Source: Chalciporus piperatus (Eukaryota; Basidiomycota; Agaricomycetes; Boletales; Boletaceae). Taken from it: a stretch of DNA of 64,000 nt. How positions within the stretch are numbered: position 1 is the stretch's first letter; the number at the start of each line of letters is the position of its first letter. The position numbers and the translations under genes are program-made. This document shows, in pieces, positions 54,333 to 64,000 of the stretch. Below the pieces are notes generated by a model. The model did no database searches. It was not told the origin of the DNA and was given only the letters and a program-made list of their open reading frames with translations. The stretch covers positions 1-64,000 of the forward strand of contig JBBPTG010000126.1 in NCBI GenBank assembly GCA_038093975.1, written 5' to 3'.

Positions 54333-56290
54333 ATGAGCGCTTCACCTTCATCGTCCTCTCCTCCGTCACTGCCCTTCGACGTGAACAACACCCTCGGGGC
54401 ACTCCTTGTTGGAGGACTTGTTGCCGCAGCGTACGTTTCCTCATTATCTCTCAAAAACGCACTACCGAATCTTCATAGGTTTTGGGGTCTTACCACTGCC
54501 CAGACTTATCTCTACTATCAACAATCAACGAAAGATAGACTCGGTCTGAAGCTGGTTGTGAGTTTCTTTCTTCTTTAGCCACATGTGTGGCTCTGAATTT
54601 GGGCTGGTCTCAGGTGACATTCCTATGGTCGGACCCTGTACATTTAAATCCGCACTCTCATTTCCTGACAAGCTTTAAGGATTCTCGACACTTTTGATAC
54701 GTTTCTGACAAGCCACATCGTCTATCACTATATTGTGGCTAACTACATGAACCCGGCGGGCATTGCAGTACCTGTGTGGTGCGTATCTATGATCAATCTC
54801 GTCCAATTTTCTGATGGGTAGCTCTGTGTAGGAGTGCTTTGGTGCGTGATGTCGCATGACAGCTTTGTACCATCTAAATTCACAACGTCCAAAGCTTCAT
54901 ATTGGCGTGACGGTGGGTCTCCAAACTCTTTCACCTGTGAATCGGTTTTTACAGTAAATGATTTATTAGAGTGTCACAAATGTGCTTGTTCGGAGGTGAA
55001 TTGCTCTCTGGAAGTGTTATACATGTCGAAATGATCGGAATTCAGCATGTTCGCACAACGAATATGGCAACTTAGCCGCCACAGTATTGTCTTGACAGCA
55101 ACGATCGTGAGTCTGAACCCCCCACCTTGGAATGCTCAGTCTGAACCCACTTAGTTGGTTCTTTCTTTGGCTGACCTAGGTCAGCACGGTTGAGAATCTG
55201 TTGAGTTTTATACTGACTCCTGTACCTACCCAGTTGCGGGCATCGGTGAGGCTTCTGCTTTGCTCGAGTTGCATTCTCTGACTTCAATTCTGGAAGGTGC
55301 CACGGTGAAATCGTTGTTTATATTTACTTGTTGTGTTTGGCTTCGATTTAACACAACCCTCCAGTTTCCAGGTGCAGAGCTGGGCGAGTATTAGCACTAT
55401 GTCCGTGAGTACACACCCTAGGCCACTCCTGGTGGGTGCTAAAGTGTCATTAGGGATGGTTCTATGTCATCTTTGTCACGGGATTTTCCGGTGACCTATC
55501 TGTGGCTGTCGTCCTATGTTACTATTTGTTCAAATCAAGGACTGGATTTCGGAGGTAACAGCGCTCCGCCCTATACTCCGTGTATGCTCATATTTCATCC
55601 GCAAGCACCAATAACCTGGTCAACACGCTCATTTCGTATGTCATTGCCACCGGTAAGCCCAGTGCAGCGCTTCCGATCGTGACCACATTGGTTAACGCTT
55701 CCGATAGGTCTTCTAACTTCGTGCGTGTCTCTCATCACCGTCATTTCCATGATCACATTGTTGATCCCCATGCAATACTTTTCAGTGTGCATGCTATTAT
55801 TGGAATCATCCTCGTGAGTTGCCCACTCCTTCCTGCAGGAATGATGCTCATCCGTTAATTACGTGCGACAGTACATGACTATGCCTCATAATTTCATCTT
55901 CCTTGGTTTCTACTTCAGCCTCCCCAAGAGTGAGTACATTCCTAGAGTAGATCTCCACCGACGATACTGACCCCGAGATAGTGTATATCAACTCGTACTT
56001 GGCTTCGTAAGTCCTGAAACCCTCTGCTTCTGCGTTATTTGGCTCGCTGTTTTGCTGATGGGTGTTCCAACTTGAAAAATTTTGTTACGCCGATCGGCAA
56101 AATGCTCCATCACGAATGTACAAATGCCCCCGCGATGTGCCCGCGATGTCCAGGCTCAATGCTCGTCAAGGTCTCCGAGACAGATCCGACGGACCAGTCT
56201 CGATCCACCTTACGAAGCTTTCCGACCAGCCAAAGTTCACGACGAGCGACCCGTCAGCAACGATTTTATCGAATCCATTGGACACTAAGG
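54333..56290 (+). CDS. DUF6534-like integral membrane protein (integrity uncertain)
   Basis: Exons 54333-54430, 54479-54557, 54614-54627 (14 bases) and 54680-54778 join in phase and read FDVNNTLGALLVGGLVAAAF, WGLTTAQTYLYYQQ, KDRLGLKLVVTFLWILDTFD and HIVYHYIVANYMNP. This is the start of the multi-pass DUF6534 family common in Agaricomycetes, as I recall. Later pieces fit its C-terminal half: TNNLVNTLISYVIATG (about 55,610), MTMPHNFIFLGFYFSLPK (about 55,875) and VYINSYLAS then LNARQGLRD (to about 56,290). Between 54,830 and 55,600 I cannot chain exons: the expected third and fourth membrane segments are not evident and a TGA follows WSALVRDVA. The gene may be decayed in the middle. Confidence 0.6.
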
Positions 56291-57553
56291 TGAGTCTATT
56301 TCAAAAACGGTCTCTGTCCCTGTACGAGGCAGGTAGTTCGTTCCATTGCTGATACCGAAAACCGCGTATGTTATAACACGCAGCCGTCTCATAGGAACTT
56401 GGAGATAAAGGTCCAAACTACCGTACAGCAGACAGATTCATATCACGATTCAGACTTCCGCCCGTATTGACACTGAGACTCCCTCGCTGGCACAATACCC
56501 GTGGTGTGCAGCGGTCTGCAGTCTCATGTGGAGGAGAGAAGGACCGAAGAAGTTTGTGGAATTAGATCGAGCGCTACCTTGTTAGTATACACAATTTCAT
56601 GGGAGCAATCCTAATCAATCACTTTCATTTGACCGCAGGATTCGTCGAAGACGACTGCGAGGGCATGTTTGGTGTTCGTTTTCGATTGCTTTCAGTGCGA
56701 CGGTGATTGTACCATATGTACCTATGATGTACGATGATGTCCTTAATCCCGTCCCCCTACCAGCAGAACTCAAGGATGAATCTACACTCGACAGCTCGGA
56801 ATCAGCCAGAGGCCATTCACTGACTCTCCACATGGAGATACCTGAAATTGAGTTACCCACTTGATGGACCACACAATAAACTTGAATAAAGCAGCATGCA
56901 TGCCTACGCGCGGGACGAAAGCCTGGGACCCGCATGGGGGGAAACGGATTTGCAATGTATCTGGACGGGGTAAGGCCCCCGACGAGCACGGATCCGAGGG
57001 CGAGGAGATGAAAACGAGGTTCCAGCCTCTCCAGGTGGAACGCACGGAACTCCCGGGCGTGCGTCTAGGTGACCTTGTGCAAATCCCACAAAGATGACTT
57101 CCACTTGCAATTTGGTGACACACGTGCAAGGGCTGGATCTTGGCGTGACCATGCGACCGAGATTTCCCAAGCTGAGCAGTCATGCCAACAGCTCCCTTGA
57201 TCTATCGCTTCCATATCCGAGACTGCGATCCATGTGCTGCAAAAGTTGGTCTGATCTGTCAGTTCCGGTCAATGCCTGGGTGAAAACATTTTCCAAATTG
57301 TGTGCATGAAGCATCCGGATCGTCATCAAAGATGATTCCATAGTTGTGAGCTCTCTAATTATGCAAGGCTCCGAGCGTGCCAGTTAGTCCAAAGACTCGC
57401 TGTGCATCAGCCATTATTCATTTATACCTCATCATTTATCATGTGCGCCAGGGCGAGGAAGGAGCCAGGGTACTAGCAGGTAGTGTATCGTTGATCGTCG
57501 TGGCATAAGATTGCACTATATCCGGTGCAAGGTTGGCACAGCGGCATTCGGGT
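56291..57553. other. 1.2 kb without a resolved gene
   Basis: An open stretch at about 56,700-56,862 (plus) ends ARGHSLTLHMEIPEIELPT, which might be the tail of a lost or unrecognised gene. Otherwise only mirrored frames are seen. The right part is the 3' flank of ATG12. Confidence 0.35.
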
Positions 57554-58183
57554 TTAACCCCACGCTGCAGTTGTACTTTTGAACGCGTGAGAGATACGCC
57601 AAACTTGGTTAATTGAATCACACAGACCTGTAGTTCACTATGAGATGACCATCCGTTGCGAAAGACTGCAAACAGTGTAAGCGGACTCTCCGTGTGCGAA
57701 GAAATGCAAGTCTGGATTTACTTTGAACAGATTGGATACGGTGTCGTCAGGTGCGGGCGAGAATGCCAAGTTGATGTAGGTGAACTTGGGAAGAATGACG
57801 AGATTCAGTGTCATGCTGTCGAGGTGCGGGAAATAAAGCGGCGTACCAACGGATCCCCCGCTTTCCACCCCAATTCTTTCCTCAGGAATTGAATGACAGC
57901 CTGGAATCGGTTCGCAGCGGTGATCTTGTAAAAGTTCTGTTTCATGATCGGGGCGTTGCCGACTGCCTTGAAACGCACTACCACTGTTCAGGACACGTTC
58001 GACCATTAGATACGCACTAGTTGTGCCTAATAGAGCGTAGTTCTGACCTTTGGAAGGGTCTTTCTTCTTGTATGCCTCCAGAGCTTGGATGGCCTGCATG
58101 AGTGATTCACCGCCTTCACCTGGCGTCCAGGGAAGCGTAGCTTGCCGACCTAGGTCTTCGGGACTGCCCGGTGCTTGAGCCAT
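57554..58183 (-). CDS. ATG12: Autophagy ubiquitin-like protein Atg12
   Basis: Five exons (58183-58048, 57983-57847, 57784-57722, 57665-57628, 57575-57554) join in phase to give 131 residues. After a disordered start comes [70 protein letters not shown] and the end TTAAWG. The terminal glycine is the residue joined to a lysine of Atg5 by Atg7 and Atg10; the conjugate then helps lipidate Atg8 during autophagosome growth. The blocks around NAPIMKQ and GHLIVNY are hallmark Atg12. Unspliced reading gives a misleading 190-residue frame; only the spliced form yields the glycine end. It stands head-to-head with the duplicated F-box gene, 231 bases between the start codons. Confidence 0.93.
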
Positions 58184-58329
58184 CTCCACGGACGGGCTCT
58201 TGGTGGTCAAGTTGGCGTAGTTGAACTAGCAAACACAAGTAGTGGCTGTCCCAATCGTGATGGTTGTCGGTAATGCGAGTTCAGTGTCAAGTTGTACAGA
58301 AATGGCAACTACTACCCCTTTGATATAGC

Positions 58330-60132
58330 CTACTAGTGCCTCGAACCAGTGTCGCTGTCAACGTACGGTCCTGTGCTGTCGACATGGCTTGGATACACCT
58401 TGGACACCTACTACATGGCACTCATGTCTTATGGGTATAACACTGGAGACTACGATAGGTCGTCTCAACGGCACGATCTACCAGATGAGACCTTCTGCAA
58501 GATCTTCTCCTTCTCGAACCCCGTAGGTGTTGTCAGGGCGAGACTGGTTGGTCTTCTTTCATTCGACTCATTTTGATCTAAAGCCGTGTCCTGATTATCT
58601 CTAGGTTTCAAAGCGGATCCGTAATATCACCTACGATCATGAACTGTGGAAGGATCTGTACGCCAACGCTCGTTTGCCTCGCCCACCAGGTCCATTTCCT
58701 TCCCAGTCGACTCAGGTTCTCGAGCGTATTCTAGTACGATCGGCGCAGCTAGCGGAAACTTGGACGACGCAACCAATGGAAGTAGTCGCAACCTCAGAGA
58801 CTAGATTAGGTTTGCTGCAAAGGGCAAGCCCTAAACTGGTCTGCGGGAGATGGATCATTAGTTGCGAGCAACATAGCATGATCGTCTCGCATGACCCAAC
58901 CAGAACTTCCCTTCGGCAGGTGATATGGAAAGCTGAACTCGGACCAACAATCTTATTCTGGGAATCTTGTTCTATCACGTCCGTGGAAGGAGAGTCGATC
59001 TACGTCGTGGCGTTCGGGAGACCTTCTTCCGACTGCCCCTCGCACTCGTAGGCAGAATCACTCTTGGTGTCCAATGATTCTGTGATTAACCATTTGATAG
59101 ACTGCTTCTAGAGTTTCGCGTGAATGGCGATTCTTTAGAGTTTTGCTCTTCTCTGGATATCCCTGCCGGAGCGTTCAATTCTACCACAGGTATCCTTCAT
59201 GCCAACGGGCCCTTCCTCTACATCCAGGGCTTACGTATCGTCTTTGATACGCGCACTCGTATTTTCTACGGATTCCCTGAATTTAGCACTCAACTGGTAT
59301 GTGTTTATCCTGTGAAATCTCTTATATCACATCCTCACGGTGAACTAGAGCGGAATCGAAGTGCCTGACCAGGGTCCTCCCTATGTTTTTCTCACAAGCA
59401 CACACATTATCACTCTCAAATATTGCATTGTCGACGACATGCGGAACTCGATTCTCGTTCAGGCTTTCGCTCCTCCTGCTCATCCACGTCTGTCACCTGC
59501 TGGCATATGCGACCTTCAGCTGACTCATGAATCTATCGGCATCCTTGAGTCAATGTCCTTAATGAATCTCATCCGGGACTCCACGGTCGATTCCGTGACC
59601 GGATCCACCAACGTGAGGTTTATGTCCCGATGCAGTGAAGCTCGAAGGATGGGTTTCCGTTGCGTCGATTTCACATTGCCCAACCCCCCCCGCGACAACT
59701 CTATCCTACCGATCACGTTCGATATTCACGACATCGCCTCTATCCCTGGACCCTTCTCATCCTCCGACGACCGCTTCAATGTTCACTTGTACGTCGATGC
59801 TTCCTGGGACGGGTATGTTCGGGGTTATATTCGGTTTGGCGATCTTCACGGTTCCACCCAACAATTCCGCCATTTCACTACCAAGTTCACGATCGACGCT
59901 TCGCAAGAGATATGTCAGGTTGGTATCGGCAAGCCTTCCATGCAGAAAAAAGGCAACCAGGTTACTCGGTCCCTCATTCCCGCGTACTTTGATGGTGTGA
60001 GAGGGGTGATTTGCTATGGTACTGGACCGGTGGATGGTGTTCACGGTTATGACCGGGTGTGTATCGCAGAACTTAGATAAGTCGTACATGAGATTCAACT
60101 TGACAGTCAAACGTCCACGTATTTCGGAAGAA
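58330..60132 (+). repeat. Segmental duplication, copy 2 (partner at 20244-22050)
   Basis: Matches 20244 onward, without indels for about the first 1 kb. Its left border lies only 147 bases upstream of the ATG12 start codon. Confidence 0.92.
58415..60080 (+). CDS. F-box protein, copy 2 of a duplicated pair
   Basis: Exons 58415-58546, 58605-59047, 59101-59296 and 59349-60080 join in phase to give 500 residues. Exons 1-3 are almost the same as in the gene at 20329: a 125-residue stretch of exon 2 differs at two positions (D/E and Y/C). The last exon differs at about 40 or more of 240 positions, with insertions such as MNL and one proline, and a two-residue deletion near HGSTQQF. The F-box (HDLPDETFCKIFSFSNPVG) differs from copy 1 by one residue. 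Both copies are open, so both could be made. Role as for copy 1: an SCF adaptor of unknown target. Confidence 0.82.
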
Positions 60133-60480
60133 ATCATTCTCAGGATTTTCTCGTTCTCGAACCCCCTGGATATTGTCCGCGCGAGATCGGTTAGTAGTAG
60201 ATTAAAAAAGCTCTTTGTGCAGTTTTTCCTCACTGCCCAGTTCTGCATATATCCTAGGTTTCGAAGATGTGTATGATGTTACCTACGCTCGTGTGCTCTG
60301 GATGACATTGTACGCCATACGCTCGTTTACCTCGCCCCCCTTGTCCATTCTCTTCCCAATCGACCCAGTTTCCCCGAACATACTCTGGTGCAGTCAGCAT
60401 GATTGGCACGATCCTGGACCAACACAAGTCGAGAGTGCTCCATATTCACGAGCATATTTTGGTGATATCACACAATCGTG
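60100..60480 (+). pseudogene. F-box gene remnant (N-terminal part)
   Basis: KRPRISEEIILRIFSFSNPL then DIVRARS is an F-box start, followed after an intron-like gap by DVTYARVLWMTLYA and a weak match to the PRPPGPF region (RSFTSPPLSILFP), now in shifted frame. It lies where the F-box gene at 22158 lies relative to copy 1, so it is probably the decayed counterpart of that second gene or of a common ancestor. Confidence 0.55.
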
Positions 60481-61222
60481 TTGAAACCTAGCGAAAATCA
60501 TTGTCAACCCCCCTCACATGCATAGATTGCGCTGTGGCTGCCAGTCACCAGTTGGACTTGTGAAGCAGAGGACTTTGCAAACAATTTCATCCGTGAGTGC
60601 CAGCCTATGTGCCCAGCTTCCGAGTCCTTGAGAAGGGCAGGTAAATACAACAGGACAAATGCTCCGTATTGACACCCACTCAATCCATCGACATTGCGCC
60701 GGCAGTCCCTGAATTTTCCTGAATCTTAGCAAGCCAATACACCCGATGCAACACACCATGACGGCCGAGATTAGGAATGATTCACGAGTAAGTATTGCAG
60801 CAACTTCTGTAAAATCGGTAGCTGCCGCCATCACGATTATGACCACCAGACTCGCTACATCAGTCCCAAATCATTTCGCGAGATAGTGAAGTGAGGTCAA
60901 TACGCCCTAATGCTTTTGTAACCTCCTCTATAACCTCCCAGGCGTGGCCGCCCTTGCCAAGGCGGTTCCTCGACTCTCTCACACCGCTTATGCGAACTCG
61001 ACTTGTCGTCCGTAATAATAGAGGACGGCGGCGGAACCATGATTCATCCCGGCCACTCCCCACGTCAGCAATGACATGTGGGGAGGCGATCCCGCCTTCC
61101 CCCCGTTGCTGACCATTCGCATAGATTCGTTTCGCATGTCAGTGTCATGAAATCACTGGCACAGAATCATATAAAGTCGTACCTCTGAAAGGTGTGACTT
61201 TATCCCAGCCATCCATCTCATA
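60481..61222. other. Intergenic and promoter of the small secreted protein
   Basis: No gene seen. CATATAAAG at about 61,169-61,177, some 45-55 bases before the ATG at 61223, is a good TATA-type element for the downstream gene. Confidence 0.5.
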
Positions 61223-61621
61223 ATGCGTCTGAATACTCTATCCACCTTCCTCCCCATTCTCCTTGCAGGCAGCGCCCTCGCCACGGGGACTCAAACTGCC
61301 GTCGCTACCAGCGGTTTCCCCGCCGTGACCTTACCCTCCGATGGCGCCTTCGTCTTCTGCAGTGCCCCAGGCTGCACAGGCACCTGCGAAGTCACCGACG
61401 TTGCCTACGTCGCCGAAGGTACCGGAGAAGGAGCTCCGGGTGGTATGAAGTTCGAATCCATCTACTGGTACGATCCTGGAAACTATCGGTGGATATTGTA
61501 CACCTGCGTGGACTACTATGATTGCAATGCGGTGCAAATCGGGCATAACCAGTGTTACAATTTGCTCGAGAATGGTGTTCCGACGGGCTTTGATAGGTAT
61601 TGGTATCTTGTTGGGCCATGA
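61223..61621 (+). CDS. Small secreted protein with six cysteines
   Basis: A single open frame of 132 residues begins with a clear signal peptide (MRLNTLSTFLPILLAGSALA, then TGTQT), so it should enter the secretory pathway. The mature part is about 110 residues with cysteines in CSAPGCTGTC, a CVDYYDC pair and one in NQCYN. It is rich in tyrosine and glycine and ends FDRYWYLVGP. Size, signal and cysteines fit the class of small secreted proteins of basidiomycetes; no named family is recognised and no function is claimed. The short 5' region with a TATA-like box suggests a strongly regulated single-exon gene. Confidence 0.75.
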   Translation: MRLNTLSTFLPILLAGSALATGTQTAVATSGFPAVTLPSDGAFVFCSAPGCTGTCEVTDVAYVAEGTGEGAPGGMKFESIYWYDPGNYRWILYTCVDYYDCNAVQIGHNQCYNLLENGVPTGFDRYWYLVGP

Positions 61622-62144
61622 GGTATGTGATACATGTCTACTTGGGTGCTTGACAGGCGGACTTAGTGTCAGATGTAGGAAGTTGGCGCTAAAGTGGTGT
61701 TGGCTGTCGTTGGAGAAAGGAAAGCTCGAGTATGAATGTGAGTGGAAACTAATGAGAGCGTTGCTGCAAAGGATTTAACTGGCCTCATATTTTAGATGGT
61801 GAAGATTATTCATTCCAAGGATGTACACCTTTAGTACTGTGTATATATTCAAGTTCAGGGTCATGCGCAAACTTGACACTGGTTATCTTCAGATAAGGAT
61901 TCGATTTACCGCTGACTCGGATGACGGAGCCTTGCCCGGAACGCAACTCCCCGATATCGTCGAGATGGTAACTTGAGCTTGAAGCGAACGCGTAGGGGAC
62001 CCCAGCGACAGTGCTGATAAAATATGATTGTTTGCGTTCCTACGAATAAGCAGAATGAAACAAGAATTTGACGAGATGTGTGGCAAAAAACGGAACCTTT
62101 CAAGGATACTGTGGATGTTGAGTGCCTCCCAGGGAAAAAGGATT
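61622..62144. other. Intergenic, no gene seen
   Basis: Contains the 3' flank of the secreted-protein gene and, on minus, the run-off of the tRNA gene with TTTTT at 62139-62135, a polymerase III terminator. Confidence 0.5.
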
Positions 62145-62233
62145 TGACAAGAACGAGATTCGAACTCGTGCCCTTTCGGACTGGATAGGACCTAACCTGA
62201 TTCCAGCGCCTTAGACCGCTCGGCCATCTTGCC
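62145..62233 (-). tRNA. tRNA-Leu (anticodon CAG) with a short intron
   Basis: The minus strand reads GGCAAGATGGCCGAGCGG at the 5' end and CTCGTTCTTGTCA at the 3' end; the seven-base acceptor stem pairs fully with one G-U. A-box (TGGCCGAGCGG) and B-box (GTTCGAATC) promoters are present. The anticodon stem CTGGA/TCCAG encloses loop bases A-T-CAG-G and, after an intron of about 9 bases (TTAGGTCCT), A. A long variable arm fits leucine. Mature length is about 80 before CCA addition. A T5 terminator follows six bases downstream. Confidence 0.9.
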
Positions 62234-62353
62234 ATCGGCGAGAAAGGAGACTCAGACTTCTTGATCATACCGAGCTCTCCCTTATCCGGATCTTTGCCTC
62301 ACAACAGAAAAGATTAATCCAAGCTGCCACAATATCCTCCTATTCTTCACAAC

Positions 62354-62625
62354 AATGCAATCCAGAGACGAGGTAGGCTATATCGTGCTTTCCGAAAAGC
62401 CGTAGAACTTGACTCTGTTACTAGTGGGTGCACGACTCGTTCTCTTACCGCGATGCCCCCGCGCGACCAAAGCCCCTGACGCCCGGCGAATGTTCCCTCA
62501 TTTTTAAATCACACACCGCCCGAGCATACCAATACAATCACAATAGTTACAACTCCACCTCCCCGACCCACCAATCAACTCGACCCCCTCCGTCCCCCCA
62601 ACGCCTCTTCACTCAATCAAGCTGA
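62354..62625 (+). CDS. Possible small protein, two exons
   Basis: ATG at about 62,355 begins MQSRDE, then GTAGGC..TACTAG would be spliced to WVHDSFSYRDAPARPKPLTP and a serine/proline/threonine-rich tail ending at 62,625. The first part looks constrained but I know no family. Its end overlaps the convergent gene on minus by about 12 bases. It may equally be noise. Confidence 0.3.
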
Positions 62626-64000
62626 ACGACCTCAAACCCCCCACTTCCTTTTGCCACGACGAAGCGACCCATTCCCTCATCGAAATCCACCTGTCCTCCG
62701 CTATCCCCGCCACGCATTCCATCCACGCCCGAGTCGGGAATTCCGTCCATAAGATATAAAGCCTCGCCCGTCTCAAACACTGGACCAAGCTGCATCTCGT
62801 ACGGAAGAAGAAAGTGTAACCCCGGTCCACAGAGTCTTAACTCCCCTCCGACGACAAAGATCCCACGACCAGAGGATCCAAGACAAAGGTTGGTACATGT
62901 CTGAGGAACGCATCCGGCCACCGGGTCTATTGCTATTGGCATCCCAGGAACGTGTGGAGGAAGTCGTGTCATGCGGTACGGGAACGTATCGGTGTCGGTG
63001 TCGTCCATATCGTCGTTGTCATCGAGGGGTACGAGCATCGACATCGACACGCTGCCCGGCTTGCTCTTTGATCGCGCTGCGATGGTGAGCGAGGGAAGGG
63101 TAACTGGAGGTGGTCGGTATAATCGATCGATTGGATCCAATGAGGTGCGTGTGATGCATGTCGTGAAAGCGATGGGTCGACTGATCGATTCTTGGAATAC
63201 GAAGACGCGTTTATGCTCGACAATGGTTTGGCCATGTGCGGGAACCTCAGGAACTGGAAATACGCTCATGCAATTCTCCCATGCGACCAGTATATTGCCC
63301 GCGAATAGGACAAAGTCGACGAAGTCCCCAAACTACAAAGATCGGGTGCCTCAAAATCTGGTGACACCATATCGGACCGCTCCACTCACCAGATCAGGAA
63401 TACGGGCTAGAAGTGCCGTTCCGGTAGTCTGTGCATGCCAGTCGAGGAGCTCAAGACCACCCACTCCAAGCTCGCTTGTCGTATCGAGTAACAAAAGATG
63501 GCGCGATATCCCAGCGACAACGCCAGGAACGAGCTCGTAATCGCAAAGCGTCTTGAAAGGAGCCTTCAAGGTTGACGACAACACTTTCGCGAACGCGTCC
63601 GGCCTACTAGTCTCAGAACGAAACTTGTCAAGGGAGAGAGAAATCGACGCAACTGATCTCTTGCTCCGACGGCAATAGTGCCTGGATCTTCATAGTTTTT
63701 GACGACCTTGCAGGGCACACCTTCGAGGGGCACCCAATCAGCAACCTTCTTGAGTCCCTGAGAGAACCCAGGCCTATTGACGATTAACCAATGGACGACT
63801 TTGTCGTTCTGAACGGTGAAGAATTCCGTTCCTCCCGGAATAAACACCACCTGGTCCACCTTCTCGTCCGCTTGCTTGCAGACAATCGTGTTTGCAGAAA
63901 GCCGAGGCCAACTGTATTCAAGGTATAGCGCACGCAACGTGCGATTCTCGAGGTTAGTAGCGGAGAGGAGTGAAAGCGGACATGATGGACCAGGGATGGG
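62613..64000 (-). CDS. Hypothetical protein, C-terminal part (5' end outside window)
   Basis: The gene runs on minus and enters from the right edge. Visible exons are about 63,990-63,655, about 63,605-63,391 and 63332-62613. They encode VDQVVFIPGGTEFFTVQNDK, WVPLEGVPCKVVKNYEDPGT, SRHLLLLDTTSELGVGGLEL, FGDFVDFVLFAGNILVAWEN and the end GRFVVAKGSGGFEVVQLD. Repeated short hydrophobic strands (HLLLLDT, ILVAWEN, GIFVVGG) suggest a beta-propeller-like fold, as in many F-box-type proteins of this group, but no F-box is in view. I do not recognise the family. Confidence 0.5.

Noticed and set aside
57638..58210. A 190-residue unspliced frame as a novel protein
   Set aside because: It reads through introns of ATG12; only the spliced form shows the conserved NAPIMKQ, GHLIVNY and terminal glycine features.
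1..64000. CRISPR arrays, bacterial operons or riboswitches
   Set aside because: The window is eukaryotic with spliced genes; the only regular arrays are the minisatellites described, whose units lack a repeat-spacer pattern.

Overview
The window comes from a filamentous basidiomycete, most likely an Agaricomycete. Genes are split by many introns of about 45-60 bases with GT..AG ends. The coding families are typical of mushroom-type fungi: DUF6698-like and DUF6534-like proteins, large F-box families, Plavaka and Tnp2 transposases, and a Tad1-like LINE. I cannot name the species. All spliced models were assembled by eye from splice signals, reading phase and recalled family motifs; no search was run.

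Layout. 1-6.3 kb: the end of a proline-rich protein, an intact Tc1/mariner (DD34E) transposase, a DUF6698-like gene with one in-frame TGA, and the 5' half of a Plavaka transposase. 6.3-13.0 kb: a LINE on the minus strand with both ORFs open and a 26-T tract at its 3' end. 13.0-16.7 kb: an intact pyridoxamine-phosphate-oxidase-like gene, then a complete PIF/Harbinger element (47-bp perfect inverted repeats, TAA target duplication, transposase plus Myb/SANT-like partner). 16.7-36.6 kb: a decayed accessory region with two intact F-box genes, F-box fragments, a GH31 glucosidase relic, a helicase relic, and two diverged inverted copies of an unknown roughly 2-kb segment, one ending in a clean four-exon gene of 99 residues. 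37.4-39.2 kb: a C2H2 zinc-finger gene. 43.4-46.1 kb: a ten-exon glycyl-tRNA synthetase gene. 46.2-53.1 kb: a CACTA/EnSpm element with three genes, subterminal repeats and an internal minisatellite of about 150-bp period. 54.3-64.0 kb: a DUF6534-like gene, ATG12 (five exons, 131 residues), a second copy of the 20-kb F-box gene, a small secreted cysteine-containing protein, a tRNA-Leu(CAG) gene, and part of a last gene.

How it fits together. Conserved housekeeping genes (glycyl-tRNA synthetase, ATG12, the zinc finger, the PPOX-like gene, tRNA-Leu) are islands among mobile elements. At least five transposon families are present, three of which look structurally complete. An F-box family is undergoing birth and death: one duplicated pair 38 kb apart, one divergent paralogue and four remnants. 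The most unusual points are the mosaic divergence of the F-box pair, the three-gene CACTA element with a minisatellite full of splice-like signals, the inverted unknown segment with its small gene, and the PPOX-like gene squeezed between two transposons.
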